A stretch of 17,222 nucleotides of DNA, from contig JADJPG010000091.1 of NCBI GenBank assembly GCA_016713365.1, positions 1 to 17,222 on the forward strand, written 5' to 3'. Position numbers and translations under genes: made by a program. The DNA is from Verrucomicrobiota bacterium (GTDB taxonomy: Bacteria > Verrucomicrobiota > Verrucomicrobiia > Limisphaerales > JADJPG01). Below are positions 8,418 to 15,606 of the stretch, piece after piece. Below the pieces are notes generated by a model, which did not search any database, had not been told where the DNA came from, and was given only the letters and a program-made list of their open reading frames with translations. Each line of letters starts with the position of its first letter. Position 1 is the stretch's first letter.

Positions 8418-9326
8418 TTACTCGGCGGTCAACGGCAGGCCGGCTTTGACGTCGGCGATGCGCTTGAGGATCTCGTCAGGGTTTTGTTTCAGCGGCAGCA
8501 GGGTTTCCAGGCAGCGGATGCACTGGTTGATGTCGCCAGCGGCGTGTTCGAGTCGAGCAAGGTGCATCAGGATCGCGGCGGCGATGAAACGGTTCTGTTG
8601 TTCCGCGGGTTTGCCGACTTCCTGTTGCTGCCAGCGTCGCCAGGCGAGTGCCCAGAGGTTGCGGGCATGTTCGACATCCTTCGCGTCGTAGCGGCAGCGT
8701 CCCAGCTCGAAGAGGATCTCCACGCTGTCCGGATTCGCGCGCAGTCCTTCGCGCAGGAATGCCTCCGCCTCGCCGTCGGCGCCCGTGCGGCGGAGCCAGT
8801 AGGCGGCGACGGTGTAGGTCTCGATCTTGTTCGGGTCGAGCTTCGCCGAGAATTTCAGCCACGGCAGAATTTCCCGTTCCGCATTCTTTCGTCCGTCCGG
8901 ACTGTCCTCGCCCAGATGAGTGTGCACGGAGGGGAAGTGCTTGCGGCTGTGCGCGTCGATCCAATCGCTGGATTTGCCGAGGAAGTGCTCTTCATCGCCA
9001 GTGTTCTTGCCTTCGGCCACGCCGGCGTCTTCGGCCATGTGCGCGGTCTGATGCGACTCGCGATTGTCGAAGATGGTCGGGTAATAGCCGCTGTGGAAGT
9101 ACACGTCCGCCTTCACGTAGAAGTGATTGGCGAAGAGTTTCCGTCCGTCGCCGAGGATGCTGGCCAGAGGGTCGCCGGAATCGGGCCGACGCGCGTGGAA
9201 GGCAGATATCTCGGGATGAATCAGCGTGCTCAGGATGAAGGCCAGTCCAAAGAGCATGACAATGTGAATCCACGGCCGGCCGAAAACGGATTCGGCGGCG
9301 TCCAGCACGGAGTTGTTGGCATTCAT
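8418..9326 (-). CDS. membrane-anchored TPR protein
   Basis: 302 residues. A single N-terminal helix (residues 18-37, 'WIHIVMLFGLAFILSTLI') anchors a largely hydrophilic body. The C-terminal half (about 150-290) consists of tetratricopeptide-like helical pairs: 'ETYTVAAYWLRRTG...AFLREGLRANPDSVEILFELGRC' and 'AAGDINQCIRCLETLLPLKQNPDEILKRI'. The middle contains an aromatic/His segment 'FYVKADVYFHSGYYPTIFD' (69-87) and several histidines at 92-137. It starts ten bases after the permease stop with a clear ribosome-binding site (AGGA, about seven bases before ATG). It probably forms a unit with the exporter pair, facing the periplasm. A strong terminator follows. Function beyond protein-protein interaction is unknown. 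Confidence 0.82.
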   Translation of the reverse strand: MNANNSVLDAAESVFGRPWIHIVMLFGLAFILSTLIHPEISAFHARRPDSGDPLASILGDGRKLFANHFYVKADVYFHSGYYPTIFDNRESHQTAHMAEDAGVAEGKNTGDEEHFLGKSSDWIDAHSRKHFPSVHTHLGEDSPDGRKNAEREILPWLKFSAKLDPNKIETYTVAAYWLRRTGADGEAEAFLREGLRANPDSVEILFELGRCRYDAKDVEHARNLWALAWRRWQQQEVGKPAEQQNRFIAAAILMHLARLEHAAGDINQCIRCLETLLPLKQNPDEILKRIADVKAGLPLTAE

Positions 9327-9336
9327 GGGCGTCCTT

Positions 9337-10113
9337 TCAGTTCAGCGCCATGCGGCGGAAGCGGGCCCACGCGGCGACGAGGAACAGCCCGGCGAACGCC
9401 GCGCCGTAGAGCGTGTCGGTGGCGATGACGGTCCAGTTGATGGCCGGCCAGTTGTGGATGATGAGGTCGCGCACGTCGTACCATTCGAGGTGAGGAATTG
9501 CGAAGTAGATCGCGCTCAACAGATCACCGGCAAGGCCGCCGGTCTTGGCCGCGACTTTGTTCAGATGCCGGCCGAGCAGAAGGATTCCGAGCACGACCAC
9601 GCCGACGATGGTGATGGTGGATGACGGCGCCGCGAGGAGCACGGAACCCATGAGGGTCATGGCGACGACGACGGCGCAGAACACCGCGTGCAGCCAGAAG
9701 GCCTGGAAGTAGTTTGTGATGGGCCAGTAGTGTTCCTTCGTGCCGCTGACGAGGCAGAAGAACGCGTAAAACAGTGCGAGCGAGAGCACGCACGCCGTCC
9801 AGCAGCCAAAGAACTTTCCGAGCATGACCTGGGCGCGGGTGACCGGCTTGGCCAGGAGCGGGAAGATGGTGCGGCTTTCCTTCTCCGCCGGAATCTGGCG
9901 CGCCGCGGTGGCGATGGCGATGACGACGGAGGAGATCCAGATGAGCGTGAGGCAGACTTCCTTGAGGTAACGCGCGATGTTCGGATCGCCAAACAGATTC
10001 ACCGAGCCGAGCAGCAGAGTGATGAGCGCGGTGAGAAACAGCAGGACGTAGACGTCCTTGCGCCGAATCATTTCGAGGATTACGACGCCAGCAACAGCGA
10101 GGATGATGTGCAT
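9337..10113 (-). CDS. ABC-2 type exporter, permease protein
   Basis: 258 residues with about six hydrophobic helices (roughly 22-40, 52-70, 103-122, 138-160, 165-180 and 230-250). The cytoplasmic segment 'PAEKESRTIFPLLAKPVTR' (residues 75-93) is the hallmark of NosY-like ABC-2 permeases, with the coupling element Glu...Thr...Lys-Pro-x-x-Arg. It partners the ATPase encoded just upstream, with which it overlaps by 34 bases, and the TPR gene follows after ten bases. The ATG at 10113 fits the start of the first hydrophobic segment. The transported substrate cannot be deduced. Confidence 0.88.
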   Translation of the reverse strand: MHIILAVAGVVILEMIRRKDVYVLLFLTALITLLLGSVNLFGDPNIARYLKEVCLTLIWISSVVIAIATAARQIPAEKESRTIFPLLAKPVTRAQVMLGKFFGCWTACVLSLALFYAFFCLVSGTKEHYWPITNYFQAFWLHAVFCAVVVAMTLMGSVLLAAPSSTITIVGVVVLGILLLGRHLNKVAAKTGGLAGDLLSAIYFAIPHLEWYDVRDLIIHNWPAINWTVIATDTLYGAAFAGLFLVAAWARFRRMALN

Positions 10114-10904
10114 ATGGAGGAAGAGTTGAGGTTGAAGTCGATGATGCGGAGGAAGGCCTGTTCAAGGTTGGTTTCGTTTCCGGTGAGGAGGCTGGCGACA
10201 GTGCCCGCTGCCTTGAGTTCGCCCTGGTGAAGGATCGCGACGCGGTCGCAGACCGTCTCGACCTCGCCCATTTCGTGGGAGGAAAAGAAGACGGTTTTGC
10301 CCTCGTTCTTCAGGCGCTGGATGATTTCACGAACTTTCATGCGCCCGATGGGATCTAGGCCGCTCGTGGGTTCGTCGAGGATGAGCAGGTCTGGATTATT
10401 GATGAGCGCCTGCGCGAGACCGGCGCGCTGCTGCATTCCTTTCGAGTACGTGCGAATGGGCCGTTTCCGTGCGTGATCCAGTTCGACGAGTTTGAGCACC
10501 ACATCAATGCGCCGTTCGCGCTCGGCCATCGGGATCTTGAAGATGCGCGCGTAGAAGCGGAGGAGTTCCTCGGCGGTGAGGAACTTGTAGTAGTACGTCA
10601 TCTCCGGCAGGTAACCGATGCGCTGGCGGGCGATGGGTTGACGCACATCGGTGCCGAAGAGATACGCCGCGCCACCGGTCGCGTTCGCGAAACCGAGCAG
10701 CACGTTCATGGTGGTGGTTTTTCCGGCGCCGTTGGGCCCGAGGAAGCCGAAGACTTCACCGGGATACACCGCAAGGTCGAGGCCTTGCAGCGCGACTTTG
10801 ACGCCCTGGCCGATCTCACGGGAACGAAATTCCACGCGGAGCTTCTCGGTCCGCAGGATCGGTTGCGGACCATTGGCCGATGATGACTGAGACATATTGT
10901 TCAT
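10080..10904 (-). CDS. ABC-2 type exporter, ATP-binding protein
   Basis: The cytoplasmic ATPase of an ABC-2 (NatA/CcmA/NosF-like) exporter, 274 residues. Motifs, numbered from the ATG at 10904, are Walker A 'GPNGAGKTTT' (56-65), 'YLPEM' in place of a Q-loop Gln (98-102; usual for this subfamily), signature 'YSKGMQQR' (153-160), Walker B 'LLILDEPTSGLDP' (173-185) and the switch His in 'FSSHEM' (210). I chose ATG 10904 because an AGGA sits five bases upstream; GTG 10919 and ATG 10895 are alternatives. The Ser-rich C-terminal tail overlaps the permease gene start by 34 bases, implying translational coupling. Substrate is unknown. A gap of about 150 bases separates it from the zinc genes, so it may have its own promoter. 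Confidence 0.92.
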   Translation of the reverse strand: MNNMSQSSSANGPQPILRTEKLRVEFRSREIGQGVKVALQGLDLAVYPGEVFGFLGPNGAGKTTTMNVLLGFANATGGAAYLFGTDVRQPIARQRIGYLPEMTYYYKFLTAEELLRFYARIFKIPMAERERRIDVVLKLVELDHARKRPIRTYSKGMQQRAGLAQALINNPDLLILDEPTSGLDPIGRMKVREIIQRLKNEGKTVFFSSHEMGEVETVCDRVAILHQGELKAAGTVASLLTGNETNLEQAFLRIIDFNLNSSSICTSSSLLLAS

Positions 10905-11035
10905 GACTTTCCTGTTCACGACGGACCTTTTCCTGAACGGTCACGGCTGCGAACATTTATGGTTTTGGAATTGATTTGGGAACGCTCGAAACGACGCGCT
11001 TCAAGAGGCGCGGCATTTGATGCGACTGACGAGGA

Positions 11036-11053
11036 AACCAGCTGACGCTGGTT
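11036..11053 (-). other. small hairpin after the His-rich gene stop
   Basis: A perfect 7-bp inverted repeat (11036-11042 and 11047-11053) with a 4-base loop overlaps the end of the His-rich gene. It is not followed by a T run on the minus strand, so it is a weak terminator at best. The remaining bases up to about 10920 contain no recognisable gene and could hold a promoter for the exporter genes. Confidence 0.3.
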
Positions 11054-11418
11054 CAGGCGACGGCGGGAGGTGCGCGTCCGGGGAGGAGTCGATACGCGAC
11101 TTGAGAAAGGAAAATCAACGGCGGCAGAGCTTGCGCGAAAAGGAGAATCAGCAGGAGAATCCCCGCGGCGGGTGCAAAGGAGGTTAGCTCGAGCGATCCG
11201 GTCTGGAGGAGAGTGATGAGGCACTCGTGACCTTGAGCGCCGGTGCCGTCGTGATGCGCGTGGTCATGCGCGTGCTTGTCATGAAGCTCATGGTGCAGCT
11301 CGGGAGCGAATTGGAGCGCGAGTGCGCTGAGGAGGTTTAGAGCCAGCAGGAAACCCAGAAGCCGCCGCCACGACGGGTGGCGTGCGTCATCTGAGGTTGC
11401 TGACGAATTTGAGTTCAT
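11053..11418 (-). CDS. small histidine-rich membrane protein
   Basis: 121 residues with two hydrophobic segments (about 18-37 and 83-105) flanking a His-rich stretch of residues 42-64 ('HHELHDKHAHDHAHHD' and 'GHEC'), with nine His and one Cys in 23 residues. The C-terminus reads 'LLPGRAPPAVA', reminiscent of the small DUF2946-type proteins with a HxxC-containing loop and a C-terminal 'PP' motif; I cannot confirm family membership. The His/Cys loop most likely binds a transition metal, and the position downstream of znuABC and the GTPase suggests zinc. Topology would place the loop between the two helices, probably on the outside if the N-terminal helix acts as a signal anchor. The ATG at 11418 is preceded by a predicted hairpin leader. 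Confidence 0.8.
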   Translation of the reverse strand: MNSNSSATSDDARHPSWRRLLGFLLALNLLSALALQFAPELHHELHDKHAHDHAHHDGTGAQGHECLITLLQTGSLELTSFAPAAGILLLILLFAQALPPLIFLSQVAYRLLPGRAPPAVA

Positions 11419-11429
11419 GCTGCTGCTGT

Positions 11430-11481
11430 ACCGACCAGAGGCCGCTCCCGGGGAGCGCTTCAGTTCTATTCATCGGTCGGT
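11430..11481 (-). promoter_or_regulatory. possible structured leader before the His-rich protein gene
   Basis: Complementary 7-base arms (11430-11436 and 11475-11481) enclose an inner hairpin with 6-bp arms (11443-11448 and 11452-11457) and a 3-base loop. On the minus strand the structure ends 11 bases before the ATG at 11418 and lies in the 80-base gap after the WD40 gene. It could affect translation or RNA processing. There is no T run, so it is not a standard terminator. No known riboswitch class was recognised. Confidence 0.35.
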
Positions 11482-11498
11482 CCCGCAGAAGCATAAGG

Positions 11499-12569
11499 TC
11501 AACGGGCGTTTTCCACTACGACTGTCTGTCGGGGCAGCGGGACTTGCCAGAGAACCAAGTTTCCGTCCTGACAGCCCAGCGCGAGGGTGCGTTCGTCGGG
11601 AGACCATCGGAGCTGATTGATTGTCGAATGCAGCCGGCGCGCCGAAATGCGTTGCTCCGTCGGGACAGGTTCGTTCTTCGGCCAGGGACATTGCGATGGA
11701 TTCCAGACAAACACCGCGCCGGCTTGGCAGCCGGATGCGAGCAGATCGCCGTGCCGCTGAAATTCCAGCGCGGTGATGTTTTGTGGGTGGCCGGATAGCT
11801 GGAGCGGAATCGTTCCCGCTGGTCCGCTGCCGGATACGTCCCAGATGGTGATCATCTCGCCGCCGCCCGACGCGAGGTAGCGCGCCGCTCGGTCCCACGT
11901 CAGGTTCTTCACCTTCACGGGATAGCCGCTCATTTGCAGCGGTTCCCAACCAGCCGAGGGCAGGCGGAAGAACTGGATCGTGTTCTCCTGCGTGCTGCTG
12001 GCGACGTGACGCCCGTTCGGGCTCCACGCGAGCGCGATGAGCGACGCCTTCCAGTCGAGCACTTCGTAGGGCTTCGTCTCGCCGAGCCGGAAGCAGCGGA
12101 TCTTCCCATAGCACGCCGTCGCGACTCCTTTGCTATCTGCGCGCCATTGCAGGGAAGACACAGTGCTTTCGTGATTGTCGAAGCTGAGCGCCAGTTCTCC
12201 GGACGCTTTCCAGATTCGCAGTCGCTTGCCGGCTGATGCTGCGAAGTAGTCGCCGCTCGGAGAAAACGCGGCGTGCTCCACCCACGCCGCGTTGTCGAAG
12301 GAGAATTCACGCAGCAAAGCGCCCGACTCCGGAATCCACAACCGCAGCGTCCCATCCTGTCCGCCGGTGGCGATGACGTCGCCTTTCGGTGACCACGACA
12401 AGGCGAGCGTTCCGCCCTTGTGCGCGTCCCAGCGATGGGCGGGCTGGAGCGTGGCGGTGTCCACGATGGCGCATGGGCCGCTGATGCCGGCGACGACCAC
12501 GCGCCGTCCATCTGGAGACCAATCGAGCGCGATGATCGGATCGTCGAGAGCGAAGATGAGCTGGGTCAT
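11499..12569 (-). CDS. WD40 repeat protein (beta-propeller)
   Basis: A 356-residue protein built of seven or eight WD40 blades across its whole length. Typical blade signatures are 'LSWSPKGDVIATGGQDGTLRLW' (split over blade 2), 'AAFSPSGDYFAAS...LRIW', 'LAWSPNGRHVASS', 'YLASGGGEMITIWDV' and the last blade 'LRWSPDERTLALGCQDGNLVLW'. No signal peptide or membrane segment follows the ATG at 12569, so it should be cytoplasmic, probably a scaffold. The frame is open further upstream, but that part would overlap the GTPase gene and reads as shadow sequence. It starts 16 bases after the GTPase stop and is followed by the His-rich membrane protein gene, so it appears embedded in the zinc operon. Its partner is unknown; a link to the GTPase or transporter is inference from position only. 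Confidence 0.88.
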   Translation of the reverse strand: MTQLIFALDDPIIALDWSPDGRRVVVAGISGPCAIVDTATLQPAHRWDAHKGGTLALSWSPKGDVIATGGQDGTLRLWIPESGALLREFSFDNAAWVEHAAFSPSGDYFAASAGKRLRIWKASGELALSFDNHESTVSSLQWRADSKGVATACYGKIRCFRLGETKPYEVLDWKASLIALAWSPNGRHVASSTQENTIQFFRLPSAGWEPLQMSGYPVKVKNLTWDRAARYLASGGGEMITIWDVSGSGPAGTIPLQLSGHPQNITALEFQRHGDLLASGCQAGAVFVWNPSQCPWPKNEPVPTEQRISARRLHSTINQLRWSPDERTLALGCQDGNLVLWQVPLPRQTVVVENAR

Positions 12570-12585
12570 GGTCGGCGGATTCGGT

Positions 12586-13935
12586 TCAGACAAGGCACGC
12601 GCGAAAGCCTTGCTCCAACTCGGCGCGATTGAGATTCCTTCCGATGAAGACAAGTTGATTGCCCGGCTCGCTGCTGTCCTTCCAAGGGCGATCCGGCTTG
12701 CCATCGAAGAGCATGTGCACGCCCTGGAACACGAATCGATTTGGGGAGCCTTGCAGGTGAACGATGCCTTTCATGCGGTAGATATCTGTGCTTTTCTCGC
12801 GGAGCAGTTCGCTCAACCAGCCGTTGAACTTCTCCGGGGCCACCGCGCGGCGTTCGCTAATTCCGACGGAGGTAACGCTCTGGTCATGCGTGTGGCTTGC
12901 AGCGAAGCCTTCACTTCGCAACGGGGTCAGGATCTTGCCGCCGCGGGTCAGCGTCATCTGGAATTCCTCGGGGTGATGCTGCGTGAACACGGCCACCGGC
13001 CCGGCCTGAAAACTCTCCAGCTTGAACGTTCCGCCCTTGCCTTCGCCGAAGACGAGCGTCTGCAGCTTTGGTCCCGGCACCACCATTGTGCCCGCCTTCT
13101 TTTCGATGCTCTCGCCGGAGAACAGCCGGACCGCTTGGGCCTTGGCCGCTGTCCATGAAGCCTCGCTGGTGTCCGTGAGAGGCATGGCGATGAAGTTCAT
13201 CTCCGGGTCGGGGCCGGGCTGGAAGTTCAACTCGTGCGAACCAGCTTCGAGTTGATACACGCCCGCCCACTCGAACGGCATCTCCGGCTTCAGGAAGTCC
13301 GGCGCGGTGGCGAGCGTGTTCTGCAAGTCGAACGCGCGGATGTTCAGAATCTGGTCGAGCGCGATGGCGGCGTCCTGGGTGCGATGAATCCTAGCTACGG
13401 CGTTCATCGAGCGAATCTTCGCCTCGAGCTTGGCGAGCCCGTCGGCTTCGACCAGATCGGTTTTGTTGATCAACGTGACGTCCGCGAAGGCGATTTGCTC
13501 CTGACACTCAGAGCTGCTGTCGAGGTGTTGCCAGACGTGCTTGGCGTCGACCATCGTCACGATGGCGTCGAGGCGGAACGCGGCGCGCATGTCGTCATCG
13601 ACGAAGAACGTCTGAGCCACGGACGCCGGATCGGCAAGACCGGTCGTCTCGATGAGCACGGCGTCGAGCCTGTCCTTGCGCTTCATCAGATTGCCGAGGA
13701 TGCGGATGAGATCGCCGCGCACGGTGCAGCAGATGCAGCCGTTGTTCATCTCGAAGATCTCCTCGTCCGCACCGATGACGAGTTCGTTGTCGATGCCGAT
13801 CTCGCCGAATTCATTTTCGATGACCGCGATGCGTTTGCCGTGCTGTTCGGTAAGAATGCGATTGAGGAGCGTGGTTTTTCCCGAGCCGAGAAAGCCGGTC
13901 AGGACCGTGACGGGGATTTGGTTCGTGGTTTGCAT
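12586..13935 (-). CDS. CobW/COG0523-family GTPase, probable zinc metallochaperone
   Basis: A 449-residue cytoplasmic GTPase of the CobW/ZNG1/YeiR group, members of which deliver metals or act in zinc limitation. From the ATG at 13935: Walker A 'GFLGSGKTT' near residue 14, 'ENEFGEIGID' near 40, the metal-binding CxCC in 'GCICCTVRGDL' (67-76), Walker B region 'IETTGLADP' near 95 and the G4 motif 'NKTD' near 157. The CobW C-terminal domain is the segment 'DIYRMKGIV' to 'VFQGVHMLFDG' (about 384-412). Between the two domains lies about 125 residues absent from standard members (see findings), ending near 'SHTHDQSVTSV'. A TTG at 13947 could extend it by four residues, but ATG 13935 follows the repaired znuB stop by eight bases. 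Placement behind znuABC supports a zinc role. Confidence 0.92.
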   Translation of the reverse strand: MQTTNQIPVTVLTGFLGSGKTTLLNRILTEQHGKRIAVIENEFGEIGIDNELVIGADEEIFEMNNGCICCTVRGDLIRILGNLMKRKDRLDAVLIETTGLADPASVAQTFFVDDDMRAAFRLDAIVTMVDAKHVWQHLDSSSECQEQIAFADVTLINKTDLVEADGLAKLEAKIRSMNAVARIHRTQDAAIALDQILNIRAFDLQNTLATAPDFLKPEMPFEWAGVYQLEAGSHELNFQPGPDPEMNFIAMPLTDTSEASWTAAKAQAVRLFSGESIEKKAGTMVVPGPKLQTLVFGEGKGGTFKLESFQAGPVAVFTQHHPEEFQMTLTRGGKILTPLRSEGFAASHTHDQSVTSVGISERRAVAPEKFNGWLSELLREKSTDIYRMKGIVHLQGSPNRFVFQGVHMLFDGKPDRPWKDSSEPGNQLVFIGRNLNRAELEQGFRACLV

Positions 13936-13943
13936 GGTTTGGT

Positions 13944-14824
13944 TCAATGCGAGTGGTGATGGGTGTGATGCAGATGGACGTGAGCAAGCTGTCGGTCGCG
14001 ATGGCGCCGCGCGAAATACGCGGCGACAAAAGCGCGAAGGCGCCGAGCACGATCGTCGGACCCGGAGGCGCGTCGGTGGCGTTCGAGATGGCGAGACCGC
14101 TGAACGTGCTGGCCAGCGCGACGGCGAGTGAGAGCAGGGCGATCTGGCTCATTTGCCGACCGAGCAAGGTTCCAACGGCGCCGGGGAGAATGAGCATCGC
14201 CGTGACGAGCAGCACGCCGACGACCTTGGTCGAGAGAATGACGGTAGCCGCGATGAGAAGCACGAGCGCGTAGCGCAATCCTGTTGTCGCGACGCCGCTC
14301 GCGCGGGCGAGTTCTTCATCGAAAGTCCATTGGGCAAGCCAGCGCCAGCAGCTGAAGGTGAGCCCGGCGGTCACAAGGCTGAGCGCGGCCAGCAACCAGC
14401 ATTCGAGAGCGTTTACGGCGAGCAGGCTGCCGAAGAAGAAGTGTTCCAGATGCCCGGTGTAATGCTTCCGCATCGAGAGCAGCAGAATGCCGAGGGCGAA
14501 CGCCGCCACGTAACACGCGCCGACCGCGGTGTCCGCGTGGACTCGTTGACTGCCGGAAAAGTAGGCGATGCCCGCGGCGACCACGCACGTGAAGACGAAG
14601 CTGATCGCGTAGCTGGCGAGCGTCGGTGCGGGACCAGTCGCCAGAAGGAACATCCCGAGCGCCAAACCACCGAGGCTCGCGTGGGCCAGGCCGTCGGCGG
14701 AGAACGACAGACGCCGCAGCACGACGAAGGGCGAGAGCAGCCCGCACGTCACGCTCATCAACACTCCGGCAATCAGCGCGCGGGTGAGGAATGCGTAGTC
14801 GAAGAAGTGTTCCAGCGAAGACAT
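13944..14824 (-). CDS. znuB: zinc ABC transporter permease (ZnuB-like), frame disrupted near the C-terminus
   Basis: The membrane subunit of the importer, an ABC-3 family permease with about eight hydrophobic helices. Recognisable segments are 'RRLSFSADGLAHASLGG' (residues 37-53), 'VGVLLVTAMLILPGA' (202-216) and the end 'APPGPTIVL' (252-260). The starting frame does not stop where the family should end; it runs through the next gene to 13811 as a basic, Pro/Arg-rich nonsense tail. Adding one T to the T4 run at 14028-14031 restores a hydrophobic finish 'LFVAAYFARRHRDRQ' and a tail 'HVHLHHTHHHSH' with TGA at 13944-13946, a 293-residue protein of normal size. I chose that end. The missing base is probably a sequence error or a very recent mutation affecting only the tail. 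ATG 14824 follows znuC closely. Confidence 0.85.
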
Positions 14825-14829
14825 GGCGT

Positions 14830-15606
14830 TTAGTGATGGTGAAGATGCGCAACCGGCGGGCGGTCGCTGACCTGGTAACGTTCGAGTTCGCAGCGGTAGG
14901 CGTGGAACACCGTGTCTTGCTGGAGAGCGTCGGCAGCACCGTGCCAGTGCAGGGTAACGGCGAGGCACGCGATGCGATGGGCGTGCTGGGTGATGAGTGG
15001 GATGTCGTGACTGACCAGGATGATGGCGATGCCCTGCGCCGAGAGTTCCCGCAGCAGCGCGCAGAACTGTTGCTGGCCTTCCGTGTCGACACCGGCGGTT
15101 GGTTCGTCGAGCAACAGCGCCGTCGGGGAATCCATGAGCGAACGCGCGAGCAACAGTCGACGTTGCTGGCCGCCGGACAAATAGACGAACGGCGTGCTCG
15201 CGTGCGCGGTGAGGCCGACGCGTTCCAGTAGTTCATCCGCACGCCGCGCGGTCTGTCGGGCCGCTGCGCCGAATAACGGCCACGCACCGGAGCGGCCTTG
15301 TCGCACAATCTCCCGGCTGCTTAACGGGTAGTTTCGATCCATGCCGCTGCGTTGAGGTACGTAGCCAAGGTGCGGCGTGGTTCCGTGAGCAGCGCTCCAA
15401 ACGATGCGACCTGCCGTCGCGGGAATGACGCCCAGCAACACGCGAAGCAGCGATGTCTTGCCTCCGCCATTCGGGCCGATGAGCCCGAGGAATTCCCCGC
15501 GTGCGACGGAGAGATTGATGTCCTCCAGAATCCGCCGCCCGGAGAGATCGAGCGACAGCTGTTCCACGGTCAGCAGTGAAGTTTCGTGTTGGGACATTTT
15601 CTTCAC
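14830..15606 (-). CDS. znuC: zinc ABC transporter ATP-binding protein (ZnuC-like)
   Basis: The cytoplasmic ATPase that powers the ZnuABC importer, 258 residues from a GTG start that overlaps the znuA stop (GTGA). An ATG three codons in (15597) is an equally possible start. All ABC motifs are present: Walker A 'GPNGGGKTS' (44-52), Q-loop Gln85 in 'YVPQR', signature 'LSGGQQRR' (143-150), Walker B 'LLLDEPT' (164-170) and the switch His200 in 'LVSHD'. The 'YVPQR' followed by 'YPLSSREIV' pattern is typical of the metal-importer subfamily. The C-terminus ends in 'HLHHH', an unusual His tail echoed in ZnuB. The stop lies five bases before the znuB ATG, so the two are almost certainly co-translated. 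Confidence 0.94.
   Translation of the reverse strand: MKKMSQHETSLLTVEQLSLDLSGRRILEDINLSVARGEFLGLIGPNGGGKTSLLRVLLGVIPATAGRIVWSAAHGTTPHLGYVPQRSGMDRNYPLSSREIVRQGRSGAWPLFGAAARQTARRADELLERVGLTAHASTPFVYLSGGQQRRLLLARSLMDSPTALLLDEPTAGVDTEGQQQFCALLRELSAQGIAIILVSHDIPLITQHAHRIACLAVTLHWHGAADALQQDTVFHAYRCELERYQVSDRPPVAHLHHH

Noticed and set aside
8376..9428. Long plus-strand open frame (350 codons)
   Set aside because: It is antisense to the TPR gene, which has a ribosome-binding site, a membrane anchor and helical repeats. The plus-strand translation has no such pattern.
13811..13943. Extension of the ZnuB frame to 13811
   Set aside because: The extra tail is the GTPase gene read in the wrong frame; a one-base correction gives a normal ZnuB end before the GTPase start.
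14020..14040. Programmed frameshift in znuB
   Set aside because: A T4 run is present, but it does not form the usual X-XXY-YYZ slippery heptamer in the reading frame, and no downstream stimulator was evident. An indel is simpler.
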